The translations under genes were made by a program, and so were the position numbers. Below, one piece after another: positions 25,145-33,754 of a stretch of 64,000 nt of DNA; the first letter of the stretch is position 1, and every line of letters begins with the position of its first letter. The stretch is from Frigididesulfovibrio sp031553235. GTDB lineage: Bacteria; Desulfobacterota; Desulfovibrionia; Desulfovibrionales; Desulfovibrionaceae. The notes beneath the pieces are model-generated. The model was not told the origin of the DNA. It did no database searches and worked only from the letters and a program-made list of their open reading frames with translations. The stretch covers positions 22,121-86,120 of the forward strand of contig JAVBLS010000004.1 of assembly GCA_031553235.1 (NCBI GenBank), read 5' to 3'.

Positions 25145-26704
25145 TTACTCTGTGCCGGGCATCCCACCCGCCTCCCGGTTCCGATCCGCGCCGATCACGT
25201 AAAGGAAGCCGAGAAAATAGTAAGTAATGTAGCAGGTTCGCAAGGCAAAGGAGACCATCATCAACAGAAAGGCCGGCAGAACAAGCAGCACATACAGCAC
25301 GAAGGTGTCGCCCGTGGCCCTGTAACGCCGGTACGCGCCATGGGCGACATACAGGCAGATCAGCAAAAAAAGCGCCAGGCCCGGAAAGCCCAGTTCCGCC
25401 GCCATGCCCGTGTACTCGCAGAAATAAGGAAACTCTGGGATGGGCTCGCGCAAGGCGTAGCGCACCTTGTCGAAGGCTTCCCCCTCGACCCCCTGTATGG
25501 CGCCCAGCGGTTTTCGGTACAGGCCGCTCAACTGGTAGCCCATGCCGAGAAACGGGTGCTGCAGGGCGATGTCCATCTCCAGGCGCGTGCTGAGCATCCT
25601 GGTGAAAAAACGGGAAGGGTCGCCATGTGATTCGGGAGGCGCCGGCGCACCCGTCCGGGACTCGCAACAGTAATCGGCCAGCGCGGCCACGCCGCCGTTC
25701 CATTCGTCAACATACTCCGCCACCCTGTCCTTCTTCAGATACAGTCCCACCCCCAAAGAAAGGACCAAGGCCAGAGCCAGGGCGATGCTTACGGCTCGAG
25801 TGCGGCCGGGAAAACACGCATACAGACAGTGGGCGACAAAGGCGAAACCCAGAAACAACAGGCTGATCAGCCCCGTCATGGTCGGCAATACGCCCAGATA
25901 GGAAATGCCTATGAACAGAACCGGCAAAGCGTACCAGAGACGCTTTTGCCGCAGCTTGTACAGGAAGAAGGCCAACAGCGGCGTGACCGCATAGGCCAGG
26001 TGCGCCGGTTCGCCGAAAAGCCCGCGCACCCTGGCTTCGTAGTAGGGGGGCGGCCAGGTGCCGTAGGAGGTCCGCTCTTCTCTGAACCAGGGGTTGACGG
26101 TGATCAGGAAATTCTTGACCTCGCCGGCCCCGTAATTGGCCAGAAGCTCCAGGGCCATGTGCACCGCGTTGGGCAGGAACATGGCCAGCAGGGCCGCGAT
26201 GAAAAATCGGCGTGCTTTCTCTTCCGGCAGGGGGGAAAGCAGGGAGGCGAACCACAGGATATAGGCCAGGGGAGCGACCTGCCGTTCGAGAAAGTTGACG
26301 AGCGTAAAAGCGATCAGCCCCTGCCCGTCAAGACGGACGGCATTGATCAGGGAAACACTCAGGCCATACAGGGCGAAAGCTCCCACAAGGGCAAGCAGAA
26401 CGGCGTGCCGGCGGATCTGGCGCGGCCACTGCAGCGCGGCCAGCCAGCAGGCCAGGCCCAGAAGGCCGACAATGTAGGACGGCCGCGGATGAAAGCGGCC
26501 CACAAGGCGATAGGGGAAAACGTCAAAAGAAAGCAGGGCTATGGAAAGAAAAGCGCAGAGCAAAGAAAGGCGCAGCAGAATCGCGGCCGGGCGGGGCGGG
26601 CAGATATCCGTTCCGGGCGCTCCGGGCGCTCCGGGCGCTCCGCCTTCCCCAGTCAAAAGTACCGGCAGGTCGGCTTCTGCGGCAAAAAAACCATTCGTGG
26701 GCAT
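25145..26704 (-). CDS. O-antigen ligase/polymerase-like multipass membrane protein
   Basis: A 519-residue protein with about ten to eleven membrane segments and a large loop near residues 380-460, the layout of Wzy/WaaL-family proteins. The motif GMGYQLSGLY in the loop and the LGFPGLALFLLICLYV helix afterwards fit that family. The N-terminal cytoplasmic tail carries GAPGAPGAPG, encoded by three 9-bp tandem repeats. The start ATG at 26704 lies four bases after the stop of the deacetylase gene, suggesting translational coupling. Likely role: polymerisation or ligation of the glycan made by this locus. Confidence 0.75.
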   Translation of the reverse strand: MPTNGFFAAEADLPVLLTGEGGAPGAPGAPGTDICPPRPAAILLRLSLLCAFLSIALLSFDVFPYRLVGRFHPRPSYIVGLLGLACWLAALQWPRQIRRHAVLLALVGAFALYGLSVSLINAVRLDGQGLIAFTLVNFLERQVAPLAYILWFASLLSPLPEEKARRFFIAALLAMFLPNAVHMALELLANYGAGEVKNFLITVNPWFREERTSYGTWPPPYYEARVRGLFGEPAHLAYAVTPLLAFFLYKLRQKRLWYALPVLFIGISYLGVLPTMTGLISLLFLGFAFVAHCLYACFPGRTRAVSIALALALVLSLGVGLYLKKDRVAEYVDEWNGGVAALADYCCESRTGAPAPPESHGDPSRFFTRMLSTRLEMDIALQHPFLGMGYQLSGLYRKPLGAIQGVEGEAFDKVRYALREPIPEFPYFCEYTGMAAELGFPGLALFLLICLYVAHGAYRRYRATGDTFVLYVLLVLPAFLLMMVSFALRTCYITYYFLGFLYVIGADRNREAGGMPGTE

Positions 26705-26708
26705 GGTC

Positions 26709-27806
26709 TCAGAGCCCCACCAGGCCGAGCAGCCGCGCGCCCACGGGCCGCGCGTGCAGCCGGGTCTGCAGCGCAAGCCAGGCGCCGCCCATGTTGCGGC
26801 TTTGGAAACGATGCACGGCCAGGGGTCGTCGCGGCGGGTTGGCCCCGCCGTATACGGTGAAAAAGACCTGGAACCCGGCCTCCAGGGCCAGACGCCGGGC
26901 CTCTTCGCTGTAGCGCCCCCAGGGCCAGCACAGGCTGCGCACCTTGCGGCCAAGCACCCCTTCAAGCAGGGTTTTGCCCCCGACTACTTCGCGCCACATG
27001 CGTTCCTTGCGCTCCTCATCTGTTTCATAGCGGCCCATTTTTCCTGTAAAACTCTTGGCCAGAGCCCGTAGAGCCCGCATGTTTGCCGCGTCGGCGAAAA
27101 AGGCCGCCGCCGCGTCAAAATCCTGGGGCACCAGGCTGCGGATTTTCTCCGTCATTTCCGGGTTGGGCAAAAAGGCCCGGAAACGCAGCCCCGGCCGGAC
27201 CGGAAAATCGGGCATGCCCCAGACGGGCTCTGCTTCCGTACGGTAAAATGTGCGCAGTTGCGTGCGCGGCCGAAAGAAATTCTTGTAGCGTGGACTTGTA
27301 AACACCCCATAGTGCCCCAGGCCGTGCGCGCCGGTCATGAAAACACCGCTGGCCTCCATGGCCCGGACTTCGCCGTGATTGCAAAAAACGTCCCGGCGCA
27401 CGGTGAACCCCTGGGGGGTTCGCGTCAGCGCGTTGCTTGCCGGGGAAGGAACAACGGCTTTGCCGGCCAGGGTATCCGCCAGGAGGGCGCGCGGTTCGTC
27501 CACAGCTTCCAGCCGGTCGGCCACAGGAAAGAAGGCGGCCTTGTGCCCGTATGCATACAAGGCCGGCAATGCATGGAAATAGTTGTCCAGGTAACCGTCG
27601 TCAAAGGTGATCAGCAGCGACTTTTCCGGCAGGGGCTCGCCGTGCAGCAGGTAAGCCTCGGCTTCGTCAAGGCCCACGCCGTGCAGGCCCCTGTCGGCCA
27701 GCGCCCGGCACTGCTGCGCGAAGCAGGTGGGGGTGAGGGTCAGGCGTCCCCCGCCCTCGTTCACGTAATGATTCATGATTACGGGAAGACTTGTAATTTC
27801 AGGCAT
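26709..27806 (-). CDS. NodB-type polysaccharide deacetylase
   Basis: A 365-residue protein with the NodB motif 1 TFDDGYLDN (residues ~67-75), motif 2 histidines in GAHGLGHYG and a later CWPWGRYSEE motif. Such enzymes remove N- or O-acetyl groups from polysaccharides. There is no obvious signal peptide, so action on a cytoplasmic intermediate is possible. It is the first gene of the minus-strand operon with the polymerase-like gene and the ABC/OMF genes. Confidence 0.82.
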   Translation of the reverse strand: MPEITSLPVIMNHYVNEGGGRLTLTPTCFAQQCRALADRGLHGVGLDEAEAYLLHGEPLPEKSLLITFDDGYLDNYFHALPALYAYGHKAAFFPVADRLEAVDEPRALLADTLAGKAVVPSPASNALTRTPQGFTVRRDVFCNHGEVRAMEASGVFMTGAHGLGHYGVFTSPRYKNFFRPRTQLRTFYRTEAEPVWGMPDFPVRPGLRFRAFLPNPEMTEKIRSLVPQDFDAAAAFFADAANMRALRALAKSFTGKMGRYETDEERKERMWREVVGGKTLLEGVLGRKVRSLCWPWGRYSEEARRLALEAGFQVFFTVYGGANPPRRPLAVHRFQSRNMGGAWLALQTRLHARPVGARLLGLVGL

Positions 27807-28119
27807 ATCTTTTAGATTCTACCGTCAAGCAACAGTAAATACAAGTTGTAATATTCTTGACATAACTCCTGGTAAAAGGCAGGCTATCAAACTGCGACAG
27901 TGCGTAACTGAATAAATTTCAAAAATAAAAACACTACTATCTAGCAAGTTTATAAATTATAATGATGCCGGCGTAGAAAAGATGGATTAAAAATAATAGA
28001 TATAAAATATCATTAGGCTCCGGCGCTTTTTCGACGACTGCACGCTTGCCGAAAAAAAGCGGCGCCACGCGCCGCTCGGTCTGCGGACTGCCGCCGGCCG
28101 AGAGATTTGCGGGGAAACC
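27807..28119. promoter_or_regulatory. AT-rich divergent promoter region
   Basis: This 313-bp gap between divergent operons holds no gene that I can support. TATAAT at 27958-27963 and TATAAA at 28001-28006 are good -10 candidates for the plus-strand genes, though without clear -35 boxes. TATAAAATATCATT at 28001-28014 is repeated exactly at 31766-31779, where it is the -10 region of the next plus-strand promoter. Confidence 0.4.
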
Positions 28120-29280
28120 ATGCGGGTAGCCTTGGTGCATTACTGGCTCATCGCCATGCGCGGCGGCGAAAAGGTGCTGGAAGCCCTCCTGGGGTTGTTC
28201 CCCCAGGCGGACGTCTTCACCCACGTCTATGCGCCCGAAGCGGTATCGCCGGCCATCCGGCAACGCCGCGTGAGCACAAGCTTCATCCAGAAACTGCCCT
28301 TTGCCGCGCGCCACTGCCAGAAATACCTGCCCCTCATGCCCCTGGCCCTGGAGCAGTTCGACCTGCGCGGCTATGACCTGGTGATCAGTTCCGAATCCGG
28401 CCCGGCCAAGGGCGTGCTCACCTCCCCGGGTACGCCGCACATCTGCTACTGCCACACGCCCATGCGCTATATCTGGGATTTTTACCAAGACTACCTGGAA
28501 GAAGCCGGGCCTCTCATTCGCCCCGCCCTGCGCCTGTGCAGCCACCGCCTGCGCATCTGGGACGTTCTTTCCGCCGCGCGCGTGGATTTCTTCGCGGCCA
28601 ACTCCCGCAACGTGGCCGGGCGCATCGCCAAACACTATCGCCGAAGCGCGGAAGTGATCCACCCACCGGTGGATGTTTCGCTTTTCACCCCGGCCGACGG
28701 CAGCTTTCCGGAACCTGAAGACTATTATCTGTATATGGGGCAGCTTACCGCCTACAAGCGTCCGGACCTGGCCGTGCAGGCCTGCAGCCGCATGAACCGC
28801 AGGCTGGCGGTCATCGGGGAAGGGCCGGAACGCGAGGCCCTGGAGCGCATGGCCGGCCCCACGGTTTCTTTTCTGGGACGGCAGGATACGCTTGCCGTCG
28901 CCCGGCACATGCAGCGCTGCCGCGCCCTGATCTTTCCCGGCGAGGAAGATTTCGGCATCGTTCCCGTGGAGGCCCAGGCCGCCGGGCGCCCGGTCATCGC
29001 TTTTGCCGGCGGGGGCGCCCTGGAAACCGTCAGGCCCGGGCAAAGCGGCATCCTGTTTCCGCAGCAGGATCTGCCGTCCCTGTGCCGGGCCATGGAAGAA
29101 TTCGAATCCGGAACCCATGCCTTTGCTCCCGCCGCTCTGGCCCAAGGGGCGGAGCGCTTCTCCAAGGAGCGATTCCTGCGGAAATTCCGGTCTTTTCTGG
29201 ACAGCTGCCTGGCGGCCTACGGCCAAAGCGGCCCGCCAACAGCGGAAATGCCGCACCCGGCGTTTGGAGGCAGAACGTGA
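28120..29280 (+). CDS. GT4-family glycosyltransferase
   Basis: A 386-residue GT-B enzyme starting with MRVALVHYWLIAMRGGEKVL. The donor-binding E-x7-E region is EEDFGIVPVEAQ, followed by AGRPVIAFAGGGALETV, as in GT4 retaining transferases. It should add a sugar to the lipid-linked glycan on the cytoplasmic side. It overlaps the WbaP-type gene by four bases (GTGA), so it is part of the same operon. Confidence 0.88.
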   Translation: MRVALVHYWLIAMRGGEKVLEALLGLFPQADVFTHVYAPEAVSPAIRQRRVSTSFIQKLPFAARHCQKYLPLMPLALEQFDLRGYDLVISSESGPAKGVLTSPGTPHICYCHTPMRYIWDFYQDYLEEAGPLIRPALRLCSHRLRIWDVLSAARVDFFAANSRNVAGRIAKHYRRSAEVIHPPVDVSLFTPADGSFPEPEDYYLYMGQLTAYKRPDLAVQACSRMNRRLAVIGEGPEREALERMAGPTVSFLGRQDTLAVARHMQRCRALIFPGEEDFGIVPVEAQAAGRPVIAFAGGGALETVRPGQSGILFPQQDLPSLCRAMEEFESGTHAFAPAALAQGAERFSKERFLRKFRSFLDSCLAAYGQSGPPTAEMPHPAFGGRT

Positions 29281-30683
29281 AATTGCCGCGCCTGCGCTCC
29301 ACCTTCAGCGTTCTGCTCCTTTCCGACTGCGGGGCCCTGTTCACCTCCCTGGCCGTGGCCTTTGCGCTGCGCGCCCTGGCCGGCGGAGATCTGCCCCTGG
29401 GCGAATACATCGGCATGGCCACGTTTTTCCTGATCTTTCCCCTGCTGTACGGCGCCCTGGGGGCCTACCCCGGCGTGCTGCTCTCGCCCAGCAAGGAGCT
29501 GAAATATCTCAGCATCGGCACAAGCCTCGGCTTTCTCTGCCTCAGTTTGCTCTTTTTTCTGGGGCAACAGGGCACGGAATTTTCCCGCTTCGTGGTGCTG
29601 TTTGCCTGGCTGCTGGCCCTGGCCCTGGTGCCCCTGTTCCGCTTTTGCACCCGCAGACGTTGCTCCGGCAAGCCCTGGTGGGGCTACCCGGTGCTCTGGC
29701 TCGCGCCTCCCGGCGATCACTCCCCGCTGCTGCGGCTTTTTGCCGCCTATCGGGAACGCGGCCTGTTCATAGCGGCGACGGTGCCGCTGACCGCCGAGGG
29801 CGCCATTGCCGAATCGGGCGGGGAAGCCGGAGACGTAGCTGACGACAAGGCCCTGGCCGCCCTGGCCGCCGTGCATCCCGACGCCCTGGCCTTTGTGCCG
29901 GCCCACCGCCTGCCTCCAGAGCGGCTGCAGCCCCTGGTGCTGCGGCTGAACAGGCATTTCCGGCACATCGTCGTCCGCCTGGACAACGCCTGGCTGATGC
30001 AGTCTTCCCTGCGCGTGGCCGATTCTCCCTGCGGCCAGGTGCTGACCATGCGCCAAAACCTGCTGGACCCGGCCCGCATGCGCCTGAAGCGCCTTCTGGA
30101 TCTGGCCGTCTGCCTCATGGGGAGCGTCTTCTTTCTGCTGCTCATTCCCCTGATCGGCCTGTATATCCGCCTGGGCAGCAAGGGACCGGTGTTTTTCCGC
30201 CAGCAACGCATCGGCCGGCACGGCAAGCCCATCCAGGTGCTGAAGTTCCGCACCATGGTGCACAATGCTCACGAAGTGCTTGCCCAGGCCCTCAAGGAAA
30301 ACCCCGGCCTGCGCGACGAATGGGCCGGAGCCCAAAAGCTGACCAAAGACCCGCGCCTGACCAAGGTCGGGAAATTCCTGCGCCGGACCAGCCTGGACGA
30401 ACTGCCGCAGATCATCAACGTGCTCAAAGGCGAGATGAGCCTGGTAGGACCGCGGCCCATCGTGGAAAAAGAAATCGCCCGTTACGGCGATGCCTTTGAT
30501 CTCTACACCCGCGTCAAGCCGGGCATCACCGGCCTGTGGCAGATTTCCGGCCGCAACGATCTCGCTTACCCCCGCCGCGTGGAGTTGGACCAGTACTACG
30601 TCTATAACTGGTCGGTCTGGCTGGATTTGTATATCCTCATTCGCACCATGCCCACAGTGCTCAGCGGCAAGGGGGCATACTGA
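29277..30683 (+). CDS. wbaP: undecaprenyl-phosphate sugar-1-phosphate transferase, WbaP type
   Basis: A 468-residue polyprenyl glycosylphosphotransferase: four N-terminal membrane helices, a central Rossmann-like region, then a membrane hairpin and catalytic domain. The catalytic domain shows KRLLDLAVCL, FRQQRIGRHGKPIQVLKFRT, RRTSLDELPQIINVLKGEMS and LVGPRP. It starts glycan synthesis by moving a hexose-1-phosphate (galactose or glucose) to undecaprenyl phosphate. The GTG start at 29277 overlaps the upstream stop and has GGAGG at 29266-29270; the longer open frame upstream is not used. The exact sugar is unknown. Confidence 0.88.
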   Translation: MKLPRLRSTFSVLLLSDCGALFTSLAVAFALRALAGGDLPLGEYIGMATFFLIFPLLYGALGAYPGVLLSPSKELKYLSIGTSLGFLCLSLLFFLGQQGTEFSRFVVLFAWLLALALVPLFRFCTRRRCSGKPWWGYPVLWLAPPGDHSPLLRLFAAYRERGLFIAATVPLTAEGAIAESGGEAGDVADDKALAALAAVHPDALAFVPAHRLPPERLQPLVLRLNRHFRHIVVRLDNAWLMQSSLRVADSPCGQVLTMRQNLLDPARMRLKRLLDLAVCLMGSVFFLLLIPLIGLYIRLGSKGPVFFRQQRIGRHGKPIQVLKFRTMVHNAHEVLAQALKENPGLRDEWAGAQKLTKDPRLTKVGKFLRRTSLDELPQIINVLKGEMSLVGPRPIVEKEIARYGDAFDLYTRVKPGITGLWQISGRNDLAYPRRVELDQYYVYNWSVWLDLYILIRTMPTVLSGKGAY

Positions 30684-30684
30684 C

Positions 30685-31698
30685 ATGAACGGCAAGCGCC
30701 AATCCATCCTGGTCTGCGGCGGGGCCGGCTACATCGGCTCGCACATGGTGCGCATGCTCTGCGATGAGGGCTACCGGCCCATTGTCCTGGACAACTTTTC
30801 CACCGGACACGCCAAGGCGCTCCAGGGCAAGGCGGTGTGCGACGTTCCCGTGTTGCGCGCCGATCTCCGCGACCCCGGGGCGGTGCGCGAGGTCTTCAGA
30901 CAGAACGGGCACGCGATCGACGCGGTCATGCACTTTTGCGCCATGAACCTGGTGGGGGAATCGTTCAAAGACCCGATCACCCACTATGCCAACAATGTCG
31001 GCGGCACCCTGAACCTGCTGACGGCTATGCGCGAGGCCGGGATCGACCGACTGATTTTTTCCTCCACGGCGGCGGTATACGGACAGCCGGAAAGCGGCGC
31101 CCCCCTGGCCGAAGACAGCCCGCAAAAGCCCATCAATCCCTATGGCACCGGCAAAAAACAGGTGGAAGACATGCTGCGCGACGCCTTTGCCGCCCACGGC
31201 TTCCGCAGCGTTTGCCTGCGCTATTTCAACGCCGCCGGGGCGCAAGACGACGGCAGCATTGGCGAAGCCCACGAACCGGAAAGCCATCTGATCCCGAACA
31301 TGCTCAAGGCCGCGCTTGGGACCGGCCCGGCCCTGACCGTTTTCGGGGAGGACTATCCGACGCCCGACGGCACCTGCTTGCGCGACTATGTCCATGTGGA
31401 AGACCTTTGCCGGGCGCACCTGCTGGCCCTTGACCATCTCAATGCCGAGGCCGGAGCGCACGTCTTCAACCTGGGCAACGGCAACGGCTTTTCGGTCAAA
31501 GAGGTGCTGCGTGCAGGCCAGAGCGTGACCGGAAAACGCGTGCCGCACAGCATCGGGCCGCGCCGGGCCGGCGATTGCGCTAGGTTGGTTGCTGACGGCG
31601 CCAAGGCCGGCAGCGTGCTGGGCTGGCAACCTCGCCATACGGACTTGGGGGCAATTGTCGAAAGCGCCTGGCGCTGGCATTGCGGGCAGAAGTATTAA
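30685..31698 (+). CDS. galE: UDP-glucose 4-epimerase
   Basis: A 337-residue extended SDR enzyme with the NAD-binding motif GGAGYIGSHM at the N-terminus, SSTAAVYG and the catalytic YGTGK (YxxxK). LRYFNAAGAQ and LRDYVHVEDLC are GalE signatures. It interconverts UDP-glucose and UDP-galactose, or the N-acetyl forms, and would feed the WbaP-type transferase whose stop is one base upstream of its ATG. Confidence 0.88.
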   Translation: MNGKRQSILVCGGAGYIGSHMVRMLCDEGYRPIVLDNFSTGHAKALQGKAVCDVPVLRADLRDPGAVREVFRQNGHAIDAVMHFCAMNLVGESFKDPITHYANNVGGTLNLLTAMREAGIDRLIFSSTAAVYGQPESGAPLAEDSPQKPINPYGTGKKQVEDMLRDAFAAHGFRSVCLRYFNAAGAQDDGSIGEAHEPESHLIPNMLKAALGTGPALTVFGEDYPTPDGTCLRDYVHVEDLCRAHLLALDHLNAEAGAHVFNLGNGNGFSVKEVLRAGQSVTGKRVPHSIGPRRAGDCARLVADGAKAGSVLGWQPRHTDLGAIVESAWRWHCGQKY

Positions 31699-31742
31699 GC
31701 GGTGTGTGTAATAGACATGCCTTGGGATTGCCGCAATAGCCG

Positions 31743-31771
31743 TTGACGAAAACGCGGTCCCGGCCTATAAA
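31743..31771 (+). promoter_or_regulatory. sigma-70-type promoter for the 31.9-40.9 kb operon
   Basis: TTGACG (31743-31748) and TATAAA (31766-31771) are separated by exactly 17 bp. The start would be near 31778, giving a leader of about 160 nt before the ABC exporter gene. Confidence 0.65.
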
Positions 31772-31939
31772 ATATCATTTTTCACGGCACATGGCACTTT
31801 TCTATGTTACGGTGTGGATATCCTGAATGCAGATGCACCTTTTAAAAGTGTTACGCGTATATGAGCAATGTTTCTATACTGGTAGCAACAGGATATTTCT
31901 CTCATAAAACAGTTTTCACAAGCGCTCTGTAAGGTGGTT

Positions 31940-33754
31940 ATGAGCGTATACGATTTGGTTGTTACAAATTTTCTCCGAATTTTCAGAATATTGGATACCA
32001 GACTTAAGCGCAGGGTTATGATCCTGTTCGGCTGGATGATGTGTCTTTCGATCACGGAGCTGGGCAGCATTTTGTTGCTGACCATGTTTTTTTCCGCGTT
32101 AAACACGGCAGAACACTTCCGCTCTGCATGGTATATTCAAAAAATTTTTTCACTGTTGCCATGGCTTGAGGTATACAGCGCCGACGAGAGAAAATTTATA
32201 TTCTTTTTAAGTTTTTTCCCGGTGCTCGCCATTTTCGGGAAAAATATTCTGAATTTTTTGGTCAACCGACGCATGGCTATGCTTGGTGAACAGGTTGCCG
32301 CCTATATAGGGCATGGGATCATGTACCCTTTCCTTCACATGCCTTATGCTTGGCACCTCTCTCCCGCCGGCGCCGACGCTTTTACCCGTATGTCCTGGCG
32401 CCACAGCCTTGGACAATTTCTCGTCTTTTGCCTTGTGACCTGCAGTAACCTGCTGACCACAGGGCTGCTTTTCTGTGGCCTTTTGGTGGGCGCGCCGGGT
32501 ACGACGCTGGTCGTGCTGCTTGCCATGGGAACCGTGGCGACTTTAACGTATATGCTGCTGCGCGATGCCATTGATACCCGTTCCGCACATGCCGCCATAA
32601 TGAATGGGCGAGAATCCCGCGCCACCCTTGCGGCGGTGCGGGGCATTCGGGAAGTGCTCATCTACCGGCAACAAAAAACATTTTTGAAAGCCATTGAAGC
32701 CCCCATCACGGAAGCCGCTCCGTTAAAGGCCTTTCTGGTTATCGCCCCGGCCTTGCCCACCTGGACGTTGGAGAGTTGCGGCTTTTTTCTGATCAGCGCT
32801 ACTGTGGGAACTTTGGTATACGTCCATAACGCGCGGACACCGGAAATAGTCGCCACCGTGGCCCTGCTCAGTCTCTCGGCCTGGCGGGTGCTGCCTTCGC
32901 TCAACCGGGCGGTGGGAGCCATTGTGAACCTACGGTCGCATGCCCCCATGGCCATACCGTGCCTGGAATATTTCGAAGGGCTACAGGATGTGCCCGAAGA
33001 GAATATCGCCGAGCCGGAACCGGGCTTCAGCATCACACGCAGTATCAGCCTGCGGGATGTATCGTTCACTTATCCCAAAGCAAGTGAGCCGAGTCTGAAA
33101 CGTGTGAATCTGGATATTCCCAAGGGCTCTTTTGTCGGTATCATCGGCCGCTCGGGGGCGGGCAAGAGCACGTTGATTAACGTACTGAGCGGGCTGCTGA
33201 CTCCGACAACAGGGGAATTGCGGGTTGACGGCAATGCTTTGGCGCCAAGGCAGCTCGCGGCCTACAGGGAGCAGGTGGGCTATGTGCCGCAGTCACCTTT
33301 TCTCATGCCGGGGACAGTGGCCGAAAATGTGGCTTTCAGCCGGTGGGGCAAGCCATATGACCCGGAGCGTGTACGCGCCGCCTGCGCTGAAGCTGCCGTC
33401 GATTTTTTGGGACCAAACTGTGAAGATATAGAGCGGAGCGTCGGTGAAGGCGGTTCCGGTTTTTCCGGCGGACAGGCGCAACGCATTTCCATCGCACGCG
33501 CTCTTTATCCATTGCCTTCGGTGCTGATCCTTGATGAAGCCACGAGTTCCCTCGATCATGGCGGTGAAACGGCCATCCAGCGTTCCCTTACAACCCTCAA
33601 GGGGGGAATCACCTGTATCATCGCGGCTCACCGGCTGACTACGCTGGAGTTATGTGATATGATCATTTTGCTGGAAGATGGGGAATTCGTCGAGTCGGGT
33701 CCCCCTGAAATTTTGCTGGTGAAATATACGCAGCAACTACAAGGGCTGACATGA
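31940..33754 (+). CDS. ABC exporter, fused membrane and ATPase domains (MsbA/PglK-like)
   Basis: A 604-residue type IV ABC exporter half-molecule: six membrane helices in the first ~320 residues, then an ATPase with Walker A GRSGAGKS at about 403-410, signature FSGGQAQR, Walker B VLILDEATSS and an AAHR switch. It resembles lipid-linked oligosaccharide or lipid exporters such as PglK. The operon continues with a GT9 gene whose ATG overlaps the stop (ATGA). Candidate cargo is a lipid-linked glycan or the lipid made nearby. ATG 31940 is preferred over the GTG at 31934 because AAGGTGG precedes it. Confidence 0.85.
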   Translation: MSVYDLVVTNFLRIFRILDTRLKRRVMILFGWMMCLSITELGSILLLTMFFSALNTAEHFRSAWYIQKIFSLLPWLEVYSADERKFIFFLSFFPVLAIFGKNILNFLVNRRMAMLGEQVAAYIGHGIMYPFLHMPYAWHLSPAGADAFTRMSWRHSLGQFLVFCLVTCSNLLTTGLLFCGLLVGAPGTTLVVLLAMGTVATLTYMLLRDAIDTRSAHAAIMNGRESRATLAAVRGIREVLIYRQQKTFLKAIEAPITEAAPLKAFLVIAPALPTWTLESCGFFLISATVGTLVYVHNARTPEIVATVALLSLSAWRVLPSLNRAVGAIVNLRSHAPMAIPCLEYFEGLQDVPEENIAEPEPGFSITRSISLRDVSFTYPKASEPSLKRVNLDIPKGSFVGIIGRSGAGKSTLINVLSGLLTPTTGELRVDGNALAPRQLAAYREQVGYVPQSPFLMPGTVAENVAFSRWGKPYDPERVRAACAEAAVDFLGPNCEDIERSVGEGGSGFSGGQAQRISIARALYPLPSVLILDEATSSLDHGGETAIQRSLTTLKGGITCIIAAHRLTTLELCDMIILLEDGEFVESGPPEILLVKYTQQLQGLT

